Shown here piece after piece: positions 1 to 8,081 of a stretch of 64,000 bases of DNA. The stretch is from Nocardiopsis coralli (GTDB taxonomy: Bacteria; Actinomycetota; Actinomycetes; Streptosporangiales; Streptosporangiaceae), in contig NZ_JADBGI010000020.1 in the NCBI RefSeq assembly GCF_014892575.1, positions 42,641 to 106,640 of the forward strand, read 5' to 3'. The notes under the pieces were generated by a model. It was not told where the DNA came from and made no database searches. It saw only the letters and a list, made by a program, of their open reading frames with translations. The stretch's first letter is position 1. The number at the start of each line of letters is the position of its first letter. Position numbers and translations under genes: made by a program.

Positions 1-703
1 TGCCGCCGCCCAGGACCACAATGAGTTCGGCGGTGAGTTCGTCGTCGGTGTAGCCGGCGGGGTGGGCCAGCAGCCGCGAGACCGCGTCGGGGCCGGGTGC
101 GGCGCGGCGTTCGGCGACCAGGTGGGCCATGCGGGCCATGAGTTCGCGCTGGGCGGCCATGGCGTCTGGGCCGCCGTCGATCATGGCGGTCATGATCCGG
201 GCCAGTTCGTCGCCCCGGCGGTCCTCGAGCCCGTAGATCCACGCCAGCACCAGCGCGGGGATCCGGGCCGTGTAGGCGGTGCGCAGGTCCACGCTGCCCG
301 AACCGCAGAAGCTGTCGATGAGCCGGTCAGCCATGCGCACGGTGACGGCCCTGAGCTCGTGCGGGTCCACGGCCGAAAGCGCGTCGGTGATGGCACGGGA
401 GCGGCGCAGGTGCTCCTCCCCCTCGGTGTAGAGCACGGTGGGCAGCTGCATGACCATGGGCAGCAGCGGCCAGTCGGCCGGAACCCGGTCCCAGGCGTTC
501 CAGCGGGCGGAGCTGCGCGCGAACACCGACGGGGTGTTGAGCACGTGGTGCAGTTCGCGGTAGCCGATGACCAGCCACGCGGGCACATCGGCGTCCATGA
601 GCACCGGGACGACGGGGCCGTGTTCGGCGCGCATCTTCTCGAGGTGGCCCGCGGGGTCCGTGGTGTGTTCGGGGCCGCGCAGGCGGACGGGGCAGACGTT
701 CAC
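1..703 (-). CDS. Cytochrome P450, N-terminal part (runs off left edge); conservon CvnE-like
   Basis: About 234 codons are visible, and the C-terminal half with the heme-binding Cys loop lies outside the window. The protein begins at a GTG whose last two bases overlap the TGA of the GTPase upstream (GTGA at 703-700), so it is translationally coupled as the fifth conservon gene. Visible features are typical of bacterial class I P450s: a short N-terminus with no membrane anchor, a B-C loop segment containing 'EGEEHLRRSRAI', and the start of the I-helix ('LIVVLGGG') at the edge. P450s are known as optional last members of actinobacterial conservons. The substrate is unknown. The family call is firm, but completeness cannot be judged. 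Confidence 0.85.
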   Translation of the reverse strand, partial: MNVCPVRLRGPEHTTDPAGHLEKMRAEHGPVVPVLMDADVPAWLVIGYRELHHVLNTPSVFARSSARWNAWDRVPADWPLLPMVMQLPTVLYTEGEEHLRRSRAITDALSAVDPHELRAVTVRMADRLIDSFCGSGSVDLRTAYTARIPALVLAWIYGLEDRRGDELARIMTAMIDGGPDAMAAQRELMARMAHLVAERRAAPGPDAVSRLLAHPAGYTDDELTAELIVVLGGG

Positions 704-1320
704 GTCGCGCTCCTCTGCGTCGGGGCCGAGGGTACGACCAGGGACTGCACGTGCTCGACGAGGGTGATGAGGACCTGTTTGGCGGAGGCGCGCTCACGGG
801 CGTCGCACCGCACGAGCGGCACCCCGGGGTCCAGGTCCAGTGCGGCGCGCACGTCCTCCAGGGCGTGCTCGCCACCGAAGTCGTTGTGGGCGACGACGAA
901 GGGCGTGCCCTGTTGTTCGAGGCGGTCGATGGCGTACCAGGAGTCCTCGATGCGGCGGGTGTCGACCAGGATCACGGCGCCGAGCGAGCCGGTGAAGAGG
1001 CGGTCCCACAGGAACCAGAACCGTTCCTGGCCCGGGGCGCCGAACAGGTACAGCACGGAGGTGGCGTCCAGGGTGATGCGGCCGAAGTCGAAGGCGACGG
1101 TGGTGGAGTGCTTGTACTCGACCCCGGCGAGGTCGTCGACACCCCCGCCGGCGCGGGTCATGGTCTCCTCGGTGTCGAGCGGCCGGATCTCGCTGACCGA
1201 GCGCACCAGGGTGGTCTTTCCGACGCCGAAACCGCCGACGACGGCGATCTTGAGCGCTTGGGAGGCGGTCGGGGGCAGGGCGACGCCGTGAGGGGCGGTC
1301 TCAGAGGTTGTGGAGTGCAA
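700..1320 (-). CDS. cvnD: Conservon Ras/Arf-like GTPase (CvnD, ATP/GTP-binding protein)
   Basis: A 206-aa MglA/Arf-like small GTPase. A P-loop GGFGVGKTT lies near residue 30, a switch-II-type 'GAPGQERF' near residue 93, and a degenerate base-recognition motif 'AHNDF' near residue 145. It is the molecular switch of the conservon and is expected to cycle GDP/GTP at the membrane under control of the roadblock protein. It starts 20 bp inside the DUF742 gene and ends in a GTGA overlap with the P450, so it is clearly operonic. Length and motifs fit the family; the signal it relays is unknown. Confidence 0.93.
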   Translation of the reverse strand: MHSTTSETAPHGVALPPTASQALKIAVVGGFGVGKTTLVRSVSEIRPLDTEETMTRAGGGVDDLAGVEYKHSTTVAFDFGRITLDATSVLYLFGAPGQERFWFLWDRLFTGSLGAVILVDTRRIEDSWYAIDRLEQQGTPFVVAHNDFGGEHALEDVRAALDLDPGVPLVRCDARERASAKQVLITLVEHVQSLVVPSAPTQRSAT

Positions 1321-1660
1321 CGAGCACCTTCTCCAGCACGTCCGGGGAAGCGAAGGGGTGGGACTGCGAGGGCGCGGGCGCGGGGTGGCGTGCGGTGACC
1401 TGCCCGGTGTCGATGAGGTCGGTGAGCAGGATCCGCACGACCGTGACGGGCAGCCGCAGGTGCGCCGCGACCTCGACGACGGCGGTGGGGGTCCGGCACA
1501 GGCGCAGGATCGCCGCGTGTTCGGACTGCAGGCCCGGGGCGGGGGCGTTCTCGGCGACGACGAGGGTCACGGCGTCGAGCGCGTCGTCGGCTCCCCGGCT
1601 CCGGCCTCCGGTGATGACGTGGAGGCGGTCGGGGCTCTCGTCGCGGTGGGACCGGCTCAC
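1301..1660 (-). CDS. cvnC: DUF742 winged-helix-like protein (CvnC)
   Basis: A 119-aa DUF742 protein, the third conservon component. The chosen GTG overlaps the TGA of the roadblock gene (GTGA). The conserved C-terminal part (residues 40-119) has a winged-helix-like helix pair ('EHAAILRLCRTPTAVVEVAA'), a 'VRILLTDLIDTGQV' segment and the characteristic end 'DVLEKVLVALHNL'. The family occurs almost only in conservons, between the roadblock and GTPase genes. Its biochemical role is not well established. The end overlaps the GTPase start by 20 bp. Confidence 0.92.
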   Translation of the reverse strand: MSRSHRDESPDRLHVITGGRSRGADDALDAVTLVVAENAPAPGLQSEHAAILRLCRTPTAVVEVAAHLRLPVTVVRILLTDLIDTGQVTARHPAPAPSQSHPFASPDVLEKVLVALHNL

Positions 1661-2064
1661 GAGGCACCCGTGGCCTGGCGCGGCGGGGTGGTCAGGTACT
1701 CGCCCATCTGCTCGACGAGTTCGTTCATGTTGTGCCCGACCAGGCCGGGGTCGGCCTGCTCGGAGGTGAGCACGGCCAGGTGGGCGCCGGCGCCGGCCTC
1801 GACGATGAAGAGGAGCCCGCCGTAGAACTCGGTCATCGCCTGGCGCACGCCCCCGCCGCCGTTGCCGAACTCGATGGACGCGCTCTGCGACAGGCTCTGG
1901 AGCCCGGCGGCGATGGCGGAGAGGTGGTCGGCGCTGTCCCGGGTCAGCCCGGAGGTGTGGCAGAGCTTGAGGCCGTCCCTCGACAGGACCAGCGCGTGGC
2001 GGGTGCCGGGGGTGCGTTCCAGGAGGCCTTCGAGGAGCCAGGTGAGCTTGTCGAGGTCCATCAT
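1657..2064 (-). CDS. cvnB: Roadblock/LC7 domain protein (CvnB)
   Basis: A 135-aa Roadblock/LC7 (MglB-like) protein. The first of two adjacent ATG codons overlaps the TGA of the kinase (ATGA at 2064-2061). The family pattern is visible: an N-terminal helix ('LTWLLEGLLERTPG'), a beta strand ('HALVLSRDGLKL'), a central helix ('DHLSAIAAGLQSL') and a second strand pair. Roadblock proteins act as GTPase-activating or scaffold partners of MglA-type GTPases, here presumably CvnD. It is the second gene of the conservon. Confidence 0.93.
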   Translation of the reverse strand: MMDLDKLTWLLEGLLERTPGTRHALVLSRDGLKLCHTSGLTRDSADHLSAIAAGLQSLSQSASIEFGNGGGGVRQAMTEFYGGLLFIVEAGAGAHLAVLTSEQADPGLVGHNMNELVEQMGEYLTTPPRQATGAS

Positions 2065-3587
2065 CCGTCCTTCGGTGTTCCGGTCGGTTCCTGCCCGCGA
2101 ACGGCGGAGCGGAAGGCCCCGAAGCCCTTGGACGAGGTCGCGGGGCCGGAGGTGGCCGGTCCGGGTTCGGGCCGTTGGGTGGCTGCGAGGGTCTGTCCGC
2201 GCCTGCGCATGGGCAGGCCGCTGGAGTGGCGCGGAAGGGTGTCGGGCTCCTCGGCGGCGGAGCGACCGGCCGGTGCGGGCCCGGGTTCCGCGGGTGCGGC
2301 GGGCAGCGCCTGGGTGGCCGGCGCGGGTGGCGGCGCGGTGCCCTGCGCAGGGCTCGGCGCCGGCGTCGGTGTGCCCTGCCCCGGCACGGGACCGGTGCCC
2401 GGAACGCTGCCCCGCGTGGGTGCGGCACCCGGCGCGTTCCCCGGCGCCTGCGGCAGACCGGACACGGGCGCACCACCGGTGACGGGCCCGGGGGCGAGGG
2501 GTTTGACGAGGGTGCGCGGCAGCAGGACCACGACCGCGGTGCCCCCGCGCGAGGAGGGGCGGAAGGAGACCGACAGGTCGTAGCGGTGGGCGATGAGCCC
2601 CACCACGGACAGCCCGAGACGGGTCCCGGAGATCTCCCCGATGTCCGCGCCCCGGCCGACGGTCGCGCGGGCCCGGTTCAGGGCCTCCTCCCCCATGACG
2701 AGCCCGCCGTCCTCGACCATCACGGCGAGCCCGGCCTGGACCTCCTCCACGTGCACGTGGACCTCGGAGGTGGGCGGGGAGAACTTCGCGGCGTTGTCGA
2801 GGACCTCGGCGAGCGCGTGGATGATGCCCTCGGCGGCGAACCCGGCGATGGCCTGGTCGGGCACGTGGTGCAGGCGCACACGCTGGTAACCGCCGATGCG
2901 GCTCATGGCGCCGCGCACGATGCTCTCCATCGGGATGGCCCGGCTCCAGCGGCGGCCGGAGCGGGCCCCGGTGAGCACGGCGATGCTGTCGGCCGTACGG
3001 CCGGTGCGGGCGACGCTGTGGTCCAGGTGCATGAGGTCGCCGAGCACGTCGGCGCCGGCGGTGCCGTCCCCGTGGCTGTCCTGCATCTGCCGCAGGTCGG
3101 CGAGCATCGTGGTGGTCATGGCCTGGATCCGCCCTGCCGCGGTGGCGCAGGCGCTGACGGTGGCCGCGCGGCGCCGCTCGGCCCGGGAGATCTCGGTGAC
3201 GACGAGGTCGAGCACGGCCTGCCCGGCGGGGTGCTCGGCACGGGACAGGGTGTGCATGACCCGTTCGGCGCTCTCGCCCTCGCGCAGTCGGGTGATGACC
3301 CGCGGCAGGTCCCGCTCGGCGAGGGTGGCGGCCTGGTCGAAGATGGCGTCGACCCGGCCGTCGAGCTCGCGCACCTTGCGGTCGCGGCGGACCAGCAGTG
3401 CGGCGCACACGGTCAACAGGACCACGGTCGCGCCTCCTGCGGCCAGGACGGGCGCCGCCAGGTCCTCGGGGGCCTCCCAGAACACCCACGTCCAGAGCAG
3501 GAGTGCGGGCACGGGCAGCAGGAACCACAGGGGTTCGGTGGACCGGGTCGGGGGCGCTCCACGGTCTCGGGGGATTTTGTCGGTCAT
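2061..3587 (-). CDS. cvnA: Conservon sensor histidine kinase-like ATPase (CvnA)
   Basis: A 508-aa membrane sensor. Two hydrophobic segments lie at the N-terminus (about residues 20-65: 'LWFLLPVPALLLWTW' and an Ala/Val-rich stretch). A helical dimer region with no obvious phospho-His box follows, then a GHKL ATPase domain with N-box 'LAEVLDNAAKF' near residue 245. A Pro/Ala/Gly-rich tail of about 120 residues ends the protein. The ATG at 3587 is chosen because the hydrophobic segment follows at the usual distance; a start 41 codons upstream is open but unlikely. It heads the conservon, and the next start overlaps its stop. There is no response regulator nearby, which is normal for conservons. 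Confidence 0.88.
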   Translation of the reverse strand: MTDKIPRDRGAPPTRSTEPLWFLLPVPALLLWTWVFWEAPEDLAAPVLAAGGATVVLLTVCAALLVRRDRKVRELDGRVDAIFDQAATLAERDLPRVITRLREGESAERVMHTLSRAEHPAGQAVLDLVVTEISRAERRRAATVSACATAAGRIQAMTTTMLADLRQMQDSHGDGTAGADVLGDLMHLDHSVARTGRTADSIAVLTGARSGRRWSRAIPMESIVRGAMSRIGGYQRVRLHHVPDQAIAGFAAEGIIHALAEVLDNAAKFSPPTSEVHVHVEEVQAGLAVMVEDGGLVMGEEALNRARATVGRGADIGEISGTRLGLSVVGLIAHRYDLSVSFRPSSRGGTAVVVLLPRTLVKPLAPGPVTGGAPVSGLPQAPGNAPGAAPTRGSVPGTGPVPGQGTPTPAPSPAQGTAPPPAPATQALPAAPAEPGPAPAGRSAAEEPDTLPRHSSGLPMRRRGQTLAATQRPEPGPATSGPATSSKGFGAFRSAVRGQEPTGTPKDG

Positions 3588-4082
3588 CTCCAGATCCGGC
3601 CACGTCGTCGCTGATGGAACCGCTCGGGGGCGGTCGGGGGGTCCTCGTGCACGAGGGACCGAAAGGGCGCACCGAATTGCATCGGCGCCGCTTTCACCGC
3701 ACAGCGGCACAACCTACCACTGCGCCACGCGGACGACGATAACGGAAATGCAGACCTTTCCGCCCCACCCACCCCAGGAAAAAGCACACCATTGCGTGCC
3801 GGGGAAAGCGTGTGATACTCGCGCACGGACGCACAACCAGGCGGTCCGTTGACACCGATACGCACCGGAGAGGCGCCGCAACCGGAAAGGTTCACGTGCA
3901 TCCACAAGAACCGCAGGCCACAGAGGCCCCGGGCGAAGTCACCGGAACAACAATGGCAGGAAAACACGAAGACCACCGGGCTGCACCTCGAATTCACCCG
4001 CCCCCGGCCGGGCCGTGACCATCGCCTCGCCCCCTGCAGCCCCGGGGCGATGATGAAGCACGAATACGCAGGCCGTACGGTG

Positions 4083-4127
4083 GGGACACACGGACAGGGG
4101 CGCACACCGACGATCGGTCCGTGTCCC
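4083..4127. other. Inverted repeat / hairpin upstream of rbpA
   Basis: The arms GGGACACACGGAC (4083-4095) and GTCCGTGTCCC (4117-4127) pair over 11 bp with a 2-nt bulge. The hairpin ends about 95 bp before the sigma-R-type promoter. It could terminate an upstream transcript or act as an operator. I see no gene for it to terminate. Confidence 0.3.
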
Positions 4128-4222
4128 GCATCACACCCACACAGCGACACCGAGGCGACGCACGCACCGGGAGGAGACACGGTCCCCCGGTGCATCATGC
4201 GCGGTTCGATCTCGGGTCCTCG

Positions 4223-4249
4223 GGGAATCTTGACGTGGACCGACGCGTT
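4223..4249 (+). promoter_or_regulatory. Sigma-R (thiol-stress ECF) type promoter of rbpA
   Basis: GGGAAT at 4223-4228 and GTT at 4247-4249 are separated by exactly 18 nt, matching the actinobacterial sigma-R consensus (GGAAT-N18-GTT). The expected transcription start is near 4256, giving a leader of about 37 nt with a GGAGG at 4278-4282. rbpA is a known member of the Streptomyces coelicolor sigma-R regulon, so promoter and gene agree. Confidence 0.78.
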
Positions 4250-4292
4250 ACAACCCCGCGAGAGAGCACGAGCGCCTGGAGGCACCCACACG

Positions 4293-4667
4293 ATGGCCGA
4301 GCGAGCACTTCGCGGCACCCGGCTCGGAGCGACGAGCTACGAGAACGACCGCAACACCGACCTGGCTCCCCGGCAGGAGGTCACGTACGACTGCACCCGC
4401 GGACACAAGTTCTCGGTCACCTTCGCGACCGAGGCCGAGGTCCCCGTGGAATGGGAGTGCCGGTTCTGCGGCGACCGCGCCCGCAGGCGGGACGGCGAGG
4501 GCGAGGAGCCCAAGAACGCCAAGCCGGTGCGTACGCACTGGGACATGCTGCTGGAGCGCCGCAGCATGGAGGACCTCGAGGAGGTCCTGGCCGAACGCCT
4601 GGAGGTGCTGCGCGCACGCCGCCGCGAGGAGGCGGCCAAGGTCGAGGAACTGGCCGACCAGCAGTAA
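4293..4667 (+). CDS. rbpA: RNA polymerase-binding protein RbpA
   Basis: A 124-aa RbpA, an essential actinobacterial RNA polymerase-binding protein that stabilises holoenzyme with the primary sigma factor and affects rifampicin tolerance. Visible features are an N-terminal tail 'RGTRLGATSYE', a core zinc-type domain with His/Cys positions ('CTRGHKF', 'CRFCGD', residues 37-67), a basic linker and a C-terminal sigma-interacting helix ('RTHWDMLLERRSMEDLEEVL', about residues 81-100). The ATG at 4293 is set by GGAGG ten bases upstream. It is monocistronic, with a sigma-R-type promoter before it and a strong terminator after it. Confidence 0.96.
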   Translation: MAERALRGTRLGATSYENDRNTDLAPRQEVTYDCTRGHKFSVTFATEAEVPVEWECRFCGDRARRRDGEGEEPKNAKPVRTHWDMLLERRSMEDLEEVLAERLEVLRARRREEAAKVEELADQQ

Positions 4668-4691
4668 CACCACCCTCGCAGCAGCGACATC

Positions 4692-4723
4692 ACGGGGCGG
4701 CGGACCACGGTCCGCCGCCCCGT
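4692..4723. terminator. Terminator after rbpA
   Basis: A near-perfect 15-bp stem (4692-4706 with 4709-4723) with a very short loop and no U-run, typical of actinobacterial terminators. It lies between the convergent rbpA and HAD genes and can serve both. Confidence 0.7.
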
Positions 4724-4787
4724 CGTCGTGTCCGGGCCGGGCCGGCGCGCGAACGGCCTCAGCGGCCCGGCCCCGCGAAGAGGGTGT

Positions 4788-5603
4788 TCAGACCTCGGGC
4801 TGGAGGCCGTCGGCCCCGAAGGGCTCGCGGGTCTTGCCGACGAGGCTGTTGACCGACTCCAGCACGAGGGTGGGCCGGTAGGGGAACTGCTCGGCCGTTT
4901 CGCGCCCGGAGATGCCCGAGAGCACCAGGACCGTCTGCAGGCCGGCCTCGAGCCCGCTGAGCACGTCGGTGTCCATGCGGTCGCCGACCATGACGGTGTT
5001 CTCCGAGTGCGCCCCGATACGGCGCAGCGCCGAGCGCATCATGAGCGGGTTGGGCTTGCCCACGAAGTAGGGGCGCCGCCCGGTGGCCTTCTCGATGAGC
5101 GCCGCGACCGCCCCGGTGGCCGGGAGCGGGCCCTCGGTGCTGGGACCGGTCGCGTCGGGGTTGGTGGCGATGAACCGCGCACCGTTGCGCACGAGCCGGA
5201 TCGCGCGTGTGATGGCCTCGAAGCTGTAGGTGCGGGTCTCGCCGAGCACGACGTAGTCGGGGTCGCGGTCGGTCATGACGTAGCCGACGTTGTGCAGGGC
5301 CGTGGTCAGACCGGACTCCCCCACGACGTAGGCCGAACCGCCGGGCCGCTGGGTCTGCAGGAACTGCGCGGTCGCCAACGCCGAGGTCCAGATGGACTCC
5401 TCGGGGATGTCCAGGCCCGCGTTGAGCAGCCGTGCACGCAGGTCCCGCGGTGTGTAGATGGAGTTGTTGGTCAACACCATGAACGGGGTCTCGTTCTCAC
5501 GCAGCTCCGTCAGGACCGCGTCGGCGCCGGGGACGAGGTGCTCCTCGCGCACGAGCACGCCGTCCATGTCGAAGAGGTAGTTCCACTCGCTGTCGTTGCT
5601 CAC
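4788..5603 (-). CDS. HAD-superfamily subfamily IIA hydrolase (NagD-like phosphatase)
   Basis: A 271-aa NagD-type HAD phosphatase. The four motifs are in order: DMDGVL (I, nucleophile and acid/base Asp, residues 13-18), LTNNS (II), GKP (III, Lys) and VGDRMDTDV (IV, metal-binding Asp residues). A large C2-type cap lies between motifs II and III, as in NagD/phosphoglycolate-phosphatase relatives. The start is a GTG with only a weak RBS. It lies 61 bp downstream of the SCO1664-family gene on the same strand and may be the last gene of that operon. The substrate, a small phosphorylated metabolite, cannot be deduced. Confidence 0.9.
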   Translation of the reverse strand: MSNDSEWNYLFDMDGVLVREEHLVPGADAVLTELRENETPFMVLTNNSIYTPRDLRARLLNAGLDIPEESIWTSALATAQFLQTQRPGGSAYVVGESGLTTALHNVGYVMTDRDPDYVVLGETRTYSFEAITRAIRLVRNGARFIATNPDATGPSTEGPLPATGAVAALIEKATGRRPYFVGKPNPLMMRSALRRIGAHSENTVMVGDRMDTDVLSGLEAGLQTVLVLSGISGRETAEQFPYRPTLVLESVNSLVGKTREPFGADGLQPEV

Positions 5604-5664
5604 GGGACCATTGTGCAGGTACGGGGGGCGCCGGGAACACGTACCCCGCGGTAGTTGAGGCGTC

Positions 5665-6465
5665 TCACACCGGCGGCCACGGAACGGCGGGCCAGTCGGG
5701 GGCCGGGTAGGGGTGGATGCCGTGTTGGATGAGCAGGTCGACCCGGTCGCGCACCGCGTGTGCCTCCGGGCCGGTCAGGTGGCGTTCCAGTGCCGCGGAG
5801 ACCTCGCTGACCGGGTCGGCGAGCAGACCGTGCAGGCGCATGAGCGCGGTGAGGGCCTCCTCCGTCAGGGGCAGGCCCTGCCACTGCCACAGGACGGTGC
5901 GGAGCTTGTAGTCCTCGGCGAAGGAGACGCCGTGGTCGCAGCCGTACAGGTGGCCCGCGGGCGTGGGCAGCAGGTGGCCGATCTTGCGGTCGGTGTTGTT
6001 GATGACGGCGTCCAGGACGGCCATGCGCCGGAGCCCGGTGTGGTCGGTGCTGCGGGAGAGTTCCACCAGGTCCACGGTGGTGTCGCCGTGCACCCACAGC
6101 TGCACCATGCCCTCGCCGAAGGGGCCGTCCCGGTGCACGGTGGGCGGCACGACCGCCCAGCCCAGGGCCTCGGAGACGGCGAAGGCGGAGACCTCGCGAC
6201 CGGCCAGGGTGCCGTCGGGGAAGTCCCACAGGGGCCGCTCCCCCGCCACGGGTTTGTACACACACGCGGCCGAGCGGGTGCCGTCGGAGACGGTGCAGTA
6301 CAGGGTGGCGTTGGAGGCGGCGGCCAGGCGCCCCTCGACGGTGAAGGTGCCCTCGTGGAGCAGGCTCAGGCCCTCGGCGGGGGTGAGGCCGTCGAAGGCG
6401 TCGCGGGACCCGCCCGCCACCGGTCCGGGGGGCGGGTTCTCGGACTGCTCGCGCTCGGCGGCCAC
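5665..6465 (-). CDS. SCO1664-family protein (PI3/4-kinase-like fold)
   Basis: A 266-aa conserved actinobacterial protein of the SCO1664 family, distantly related to phosphatidylinositol 3/4-kinases. Kinase-like signatures are 'CVYKPVAGERPLWDFP' (Lys of the ATP site), a catalytic-loop-like 'DAVINNTDRKIGHLL' and 'YGCDHGVSF' (metal-binding Asp). The true substrate is unknown. The GTG start is one base from the DUF3090 stop, so the two are cotranscribed. In many actinobacteria this pair follows a phosphomutase-like gene and precedes mshC; here mshC is absent from the window. Confidence 0.87.
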   Translation of the reverse strand: MAAEREQSENPPPGPVAGGSRDAFDGLTPAEGLSLLHEGTFTVEGRLAAASNATLYCTVSDGTRSAACVYKPVAGERPLWDFPDGTLAGREVSAFAVSEALGWAVVPPTVHRDGPFGEGMVQLWVHGDTTVDLVELSRSTDHTGLRRMAVLDAVINNTDRKIGHLLPTPAGHLYGCDHGVSFAEDYKLRTVLWQWQGLPLTEEALTALMRLHGLLADPVSEVSAALERHLTGPEAHAVRDRVDLLIQHGIHPYPAPDWPAVPWPPV

Positions 6466-6466
6466 G

Positions 6467-7048
6467 TCAGACCAGGCTGTCGGGCCGGTACCCGTTCTGG
6501 CGTACGCACACGTGCCCGGCCGGGTCCAGCGGGCGGCTGCACAGCGGGCAGTCGGGGCGTCCGGCGGAGACGACCTTGAGGGCGCGGCCGGCGAAGGCGC
6601 GGGCCTCGCCGGGGGTGAGGTAGACGCGCAGGACGTCGCGGTGGGCGGGGCCCTCCTCGGTGAAGACCTCCAGCTCCTCCTCGTCCTCCTCGGTCAGTTC
6701 CTCGCCGGCGCTCTCGTCGATCTCCTGCGCCTCGATGATGACGCGGGCGGCCTCGGCGTCCCAGGCCAGGGCGAGGGTCCCCACACGGAAGTCCTCGTCG
6801 ATGGGCTGTTCGAGGGGCCCGTCGTCCTCGGGCGGTTCGCCGTCCTCGGGTTGGGTGCCGAAGCGGCGGTTCACCTCTTCCAGGAGTTCCTCGACTCGGG
6901 TGGCCAGGGCCTCGACCTGGGCTTTCTCGAGGACGACACTGGTGATGCGCCCCTCGCCCACGGCTTGCAGGAAGAAGGTGCGTTCCCCGGGCTGGCCCAC
7001 GGTTCCGGCGACGAACCGCTCCGGCGGGTTGAACTGAAAGACGGGCAT
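6467..7048 (-). CDS. DUF3090 family protein
   Basis: A 193-aa DUF3090 protein, a conserved actinobacterial family of unknown function. It starts 'MPVFQFNPPERFVAGTVG', has an acidic middle, and ends with a zinc-ribbon-like 'CPLCSRP...HVC' pattern (about residues 166-181). It is paired by one base with the SCO1664-family gene. It probably has its own leaderless promoter (minus-10 at 7055-7060). Its usual upstream neighbour, the phosphomutase-like gene, is about 9 kb away at 16106, separated by the peptide cluster. Confidence 0.9.
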   Translation of the reverse strand: MPVFQFNPPERFVAGTVGQPGERTFFLQAVGEGRITSVVLEKAQVEALATRVEELLEEVNRRFGTQPEDGEPPEDDGPLEQPIDEDFRVGTLALAWDAEAARVIIEAQEIDESAGEELTEEDEEELEVFTEEGPAHRDVLRVYLTPGEARAFAGRALKVVSAGRPDCPLCSRPLDPAGHVCVRQNGYRPDSLV

Positions 7049-7054
7049 GCCACG

Positions 7055-7060
7055 AGCCTA
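7055..7060 (-). promoter_or_regulatory. Minus-10 element of a probable leaderless DUF3090 promoter
   Basis: TAGGCT on the minus strand lies six bases before the ATG of the DUF3090 gene, which has no Shine-Dalgarno. The spacing fits a leaderless transcript starting at or next to the ATG. No good minus-35 is visible. Confidence 0.4.
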
Positions 7061-7091
7061 AGGGATCACGGTGACACGGGACGATTCCCGG

Positions 7092-8081
7092 TCAGGTGAC
7101 CACGCGTTGCACCTCCCACATGCGCTCCACCGTGCGGAACCCGAAGAGGTCGTTGACCGCGAGCATCGGTGCGTTGTCGGGGTCCACCCACGTGCGGACC
7201 CACTTGGCCCCGGGAGCCTGCCGGGACAGCTCCTCGAGGTTGCGCCGCTTGAGCGCCGCACCGAGCCCGTGGCCCCGATGGGCCCGCATCACCAGGGTGT
7301 CGTCCTGGTAGACCTCCCCCTCGCCCTCGTCCGGGACCATCATCAGGCTGTAACCGGCCCACTCCCCCGACGCGGCCCGGGCGACGGAGACGATGGTGGT
7401 GTATCCCTGCCCTTCCCGGCGCAGATCCTCCTGACGGACCCGATCGGCGTCCCACACCTGCGGTTCGGTGTCGAGCTCGCCCGTGGGCACGTCGAGTTCC
7501 ATGGCGGTCCGCATGCGCGCGTAGGGCTCCAACAGGTCTTCCGGGCACGGGCCGGTCCAGGTGGTGAGCCGGTGCCCACCGGTCGCCCCGGGCAGTGCCG
7601 CCAGCCGTTGCTCCGGCACCGGCAGGTCCAGGACCTGGTAGTCCTCCTCGTGCACGACGTCGAAGCCGTGGGACCGTGCGAACGCGGCGCCCGGCCAGTC
7701 GTCCGGGGACCACCCGCCGGGGACGCAGACCTCGCCGGCCGCGGTGGTACGCCCCTCCTCCGCCATGGCCTCCGCGGCCTGTTCGAGCAGGCGTGCGCCC
7801 AGTCCCCGGCGCCGGTGCCCGGGAACCACGGACACGTCCACCTCGGCCAGGTGCCGGTTCTCCAGGTCCGGGAGGTCGACGAGGAGGGTCCCCACGGTCC
7901 GGCCGTCCTCCAGCGCCGCGTACAGACGGTGGTGGCGGTCCTCGCGCGGAGCGACCATCCCCTCGAGGTCGGGGTAACCCATGACGGCGGCCTCCGCCCG
8001 GCCGGCGGTGGCGGCCTCGACCAGGGCGGCGTGCCAGCCCCGCAGGGCGGGCCCGTCCGCGGGGTCGATCGGCGAGATCAT
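7092..8081 (-). CDS. Double-domain GNAT acetyltransferase of the peptide cluster
   Basis: A 329-aa protein with two GNAT folds. In the first (about residues 1-155) the acetyl-CoA loop is 'VVPGHRRRGLGARLL'. The second (about residues 165-329) has 'MRAHRGHGLGAALKRRNL' and the C-terminal 'NAPMLAVNDLFGFR'. Tandem GNATs of this kind resemble mycothiol synthase and aminoglycoside or microcin acetyltransferases. The ATG overlaps the MFS stop by 4 bp (ATGA), making it the last gene of the cluster. Acetylation of the product as self-protection or maturation is a plausible role (inference). Confidence 0.88.
   Translation of the reverse strand: MISPIDPADGPALRGWHAALVEAATAGRAEAAVMGYPDLEGMVAPREDRHHRLYAALEDGRTVGTLLVDLPDLENRHLAEVDVSVVPGHRRRGLGARLLEQAAEAMAEEGRTTAAGEVCVPGGWSPDDWPGAAFARSHGFDVVHEEDYQVLDLPVPEQRLAALPGATGGHRLTTWTGPCPEDLLEPYARMRTAMELDVPTGELDTEPQVWDADRVRQEDLRREGQGYTTIVSVARAASGEWAGYSLMMVPDEGEGEVYQDDTLVMRAHRGHGLGAALKRRNLEELSRQAPGAKWVRTWVDPDNAPMLAVNDLFGFRTVERMWEVQRVVT

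Larger units (their letters stand above)
3588..4292. other. Divergent intergenic region between cvnA and rbpA
   Basis: 705 bp without a convincing gene. It must contain the conservon promoter (minus) and the rbpA promoter (plus, 4223-4249). A palindrome CCTCGTGCACGAGG lies at 3643-3656 in what would be the cvnA leader. A weak stem CATCGCC/GGCGATG lies at 4020-4052 and a stronger hairpin at 4083-4127. Open frames here have no codon bias or RBS and were not called. Confidence 0.5.

Noticed and set aside
62..1291. Long plus-strand frame over the conservon
   Set aside because: Antisense shadow of cvnD/P450: low-complexity Gly/Arg/His composition and no domain; codon bias follows the minus-strand genes.
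3714..3905. Small Cys-containing minus-strand frame upstream of cvnA
   Set aside because: No RBS, rare codons, and no similarity to leader peptides; it lies in the promoter region.
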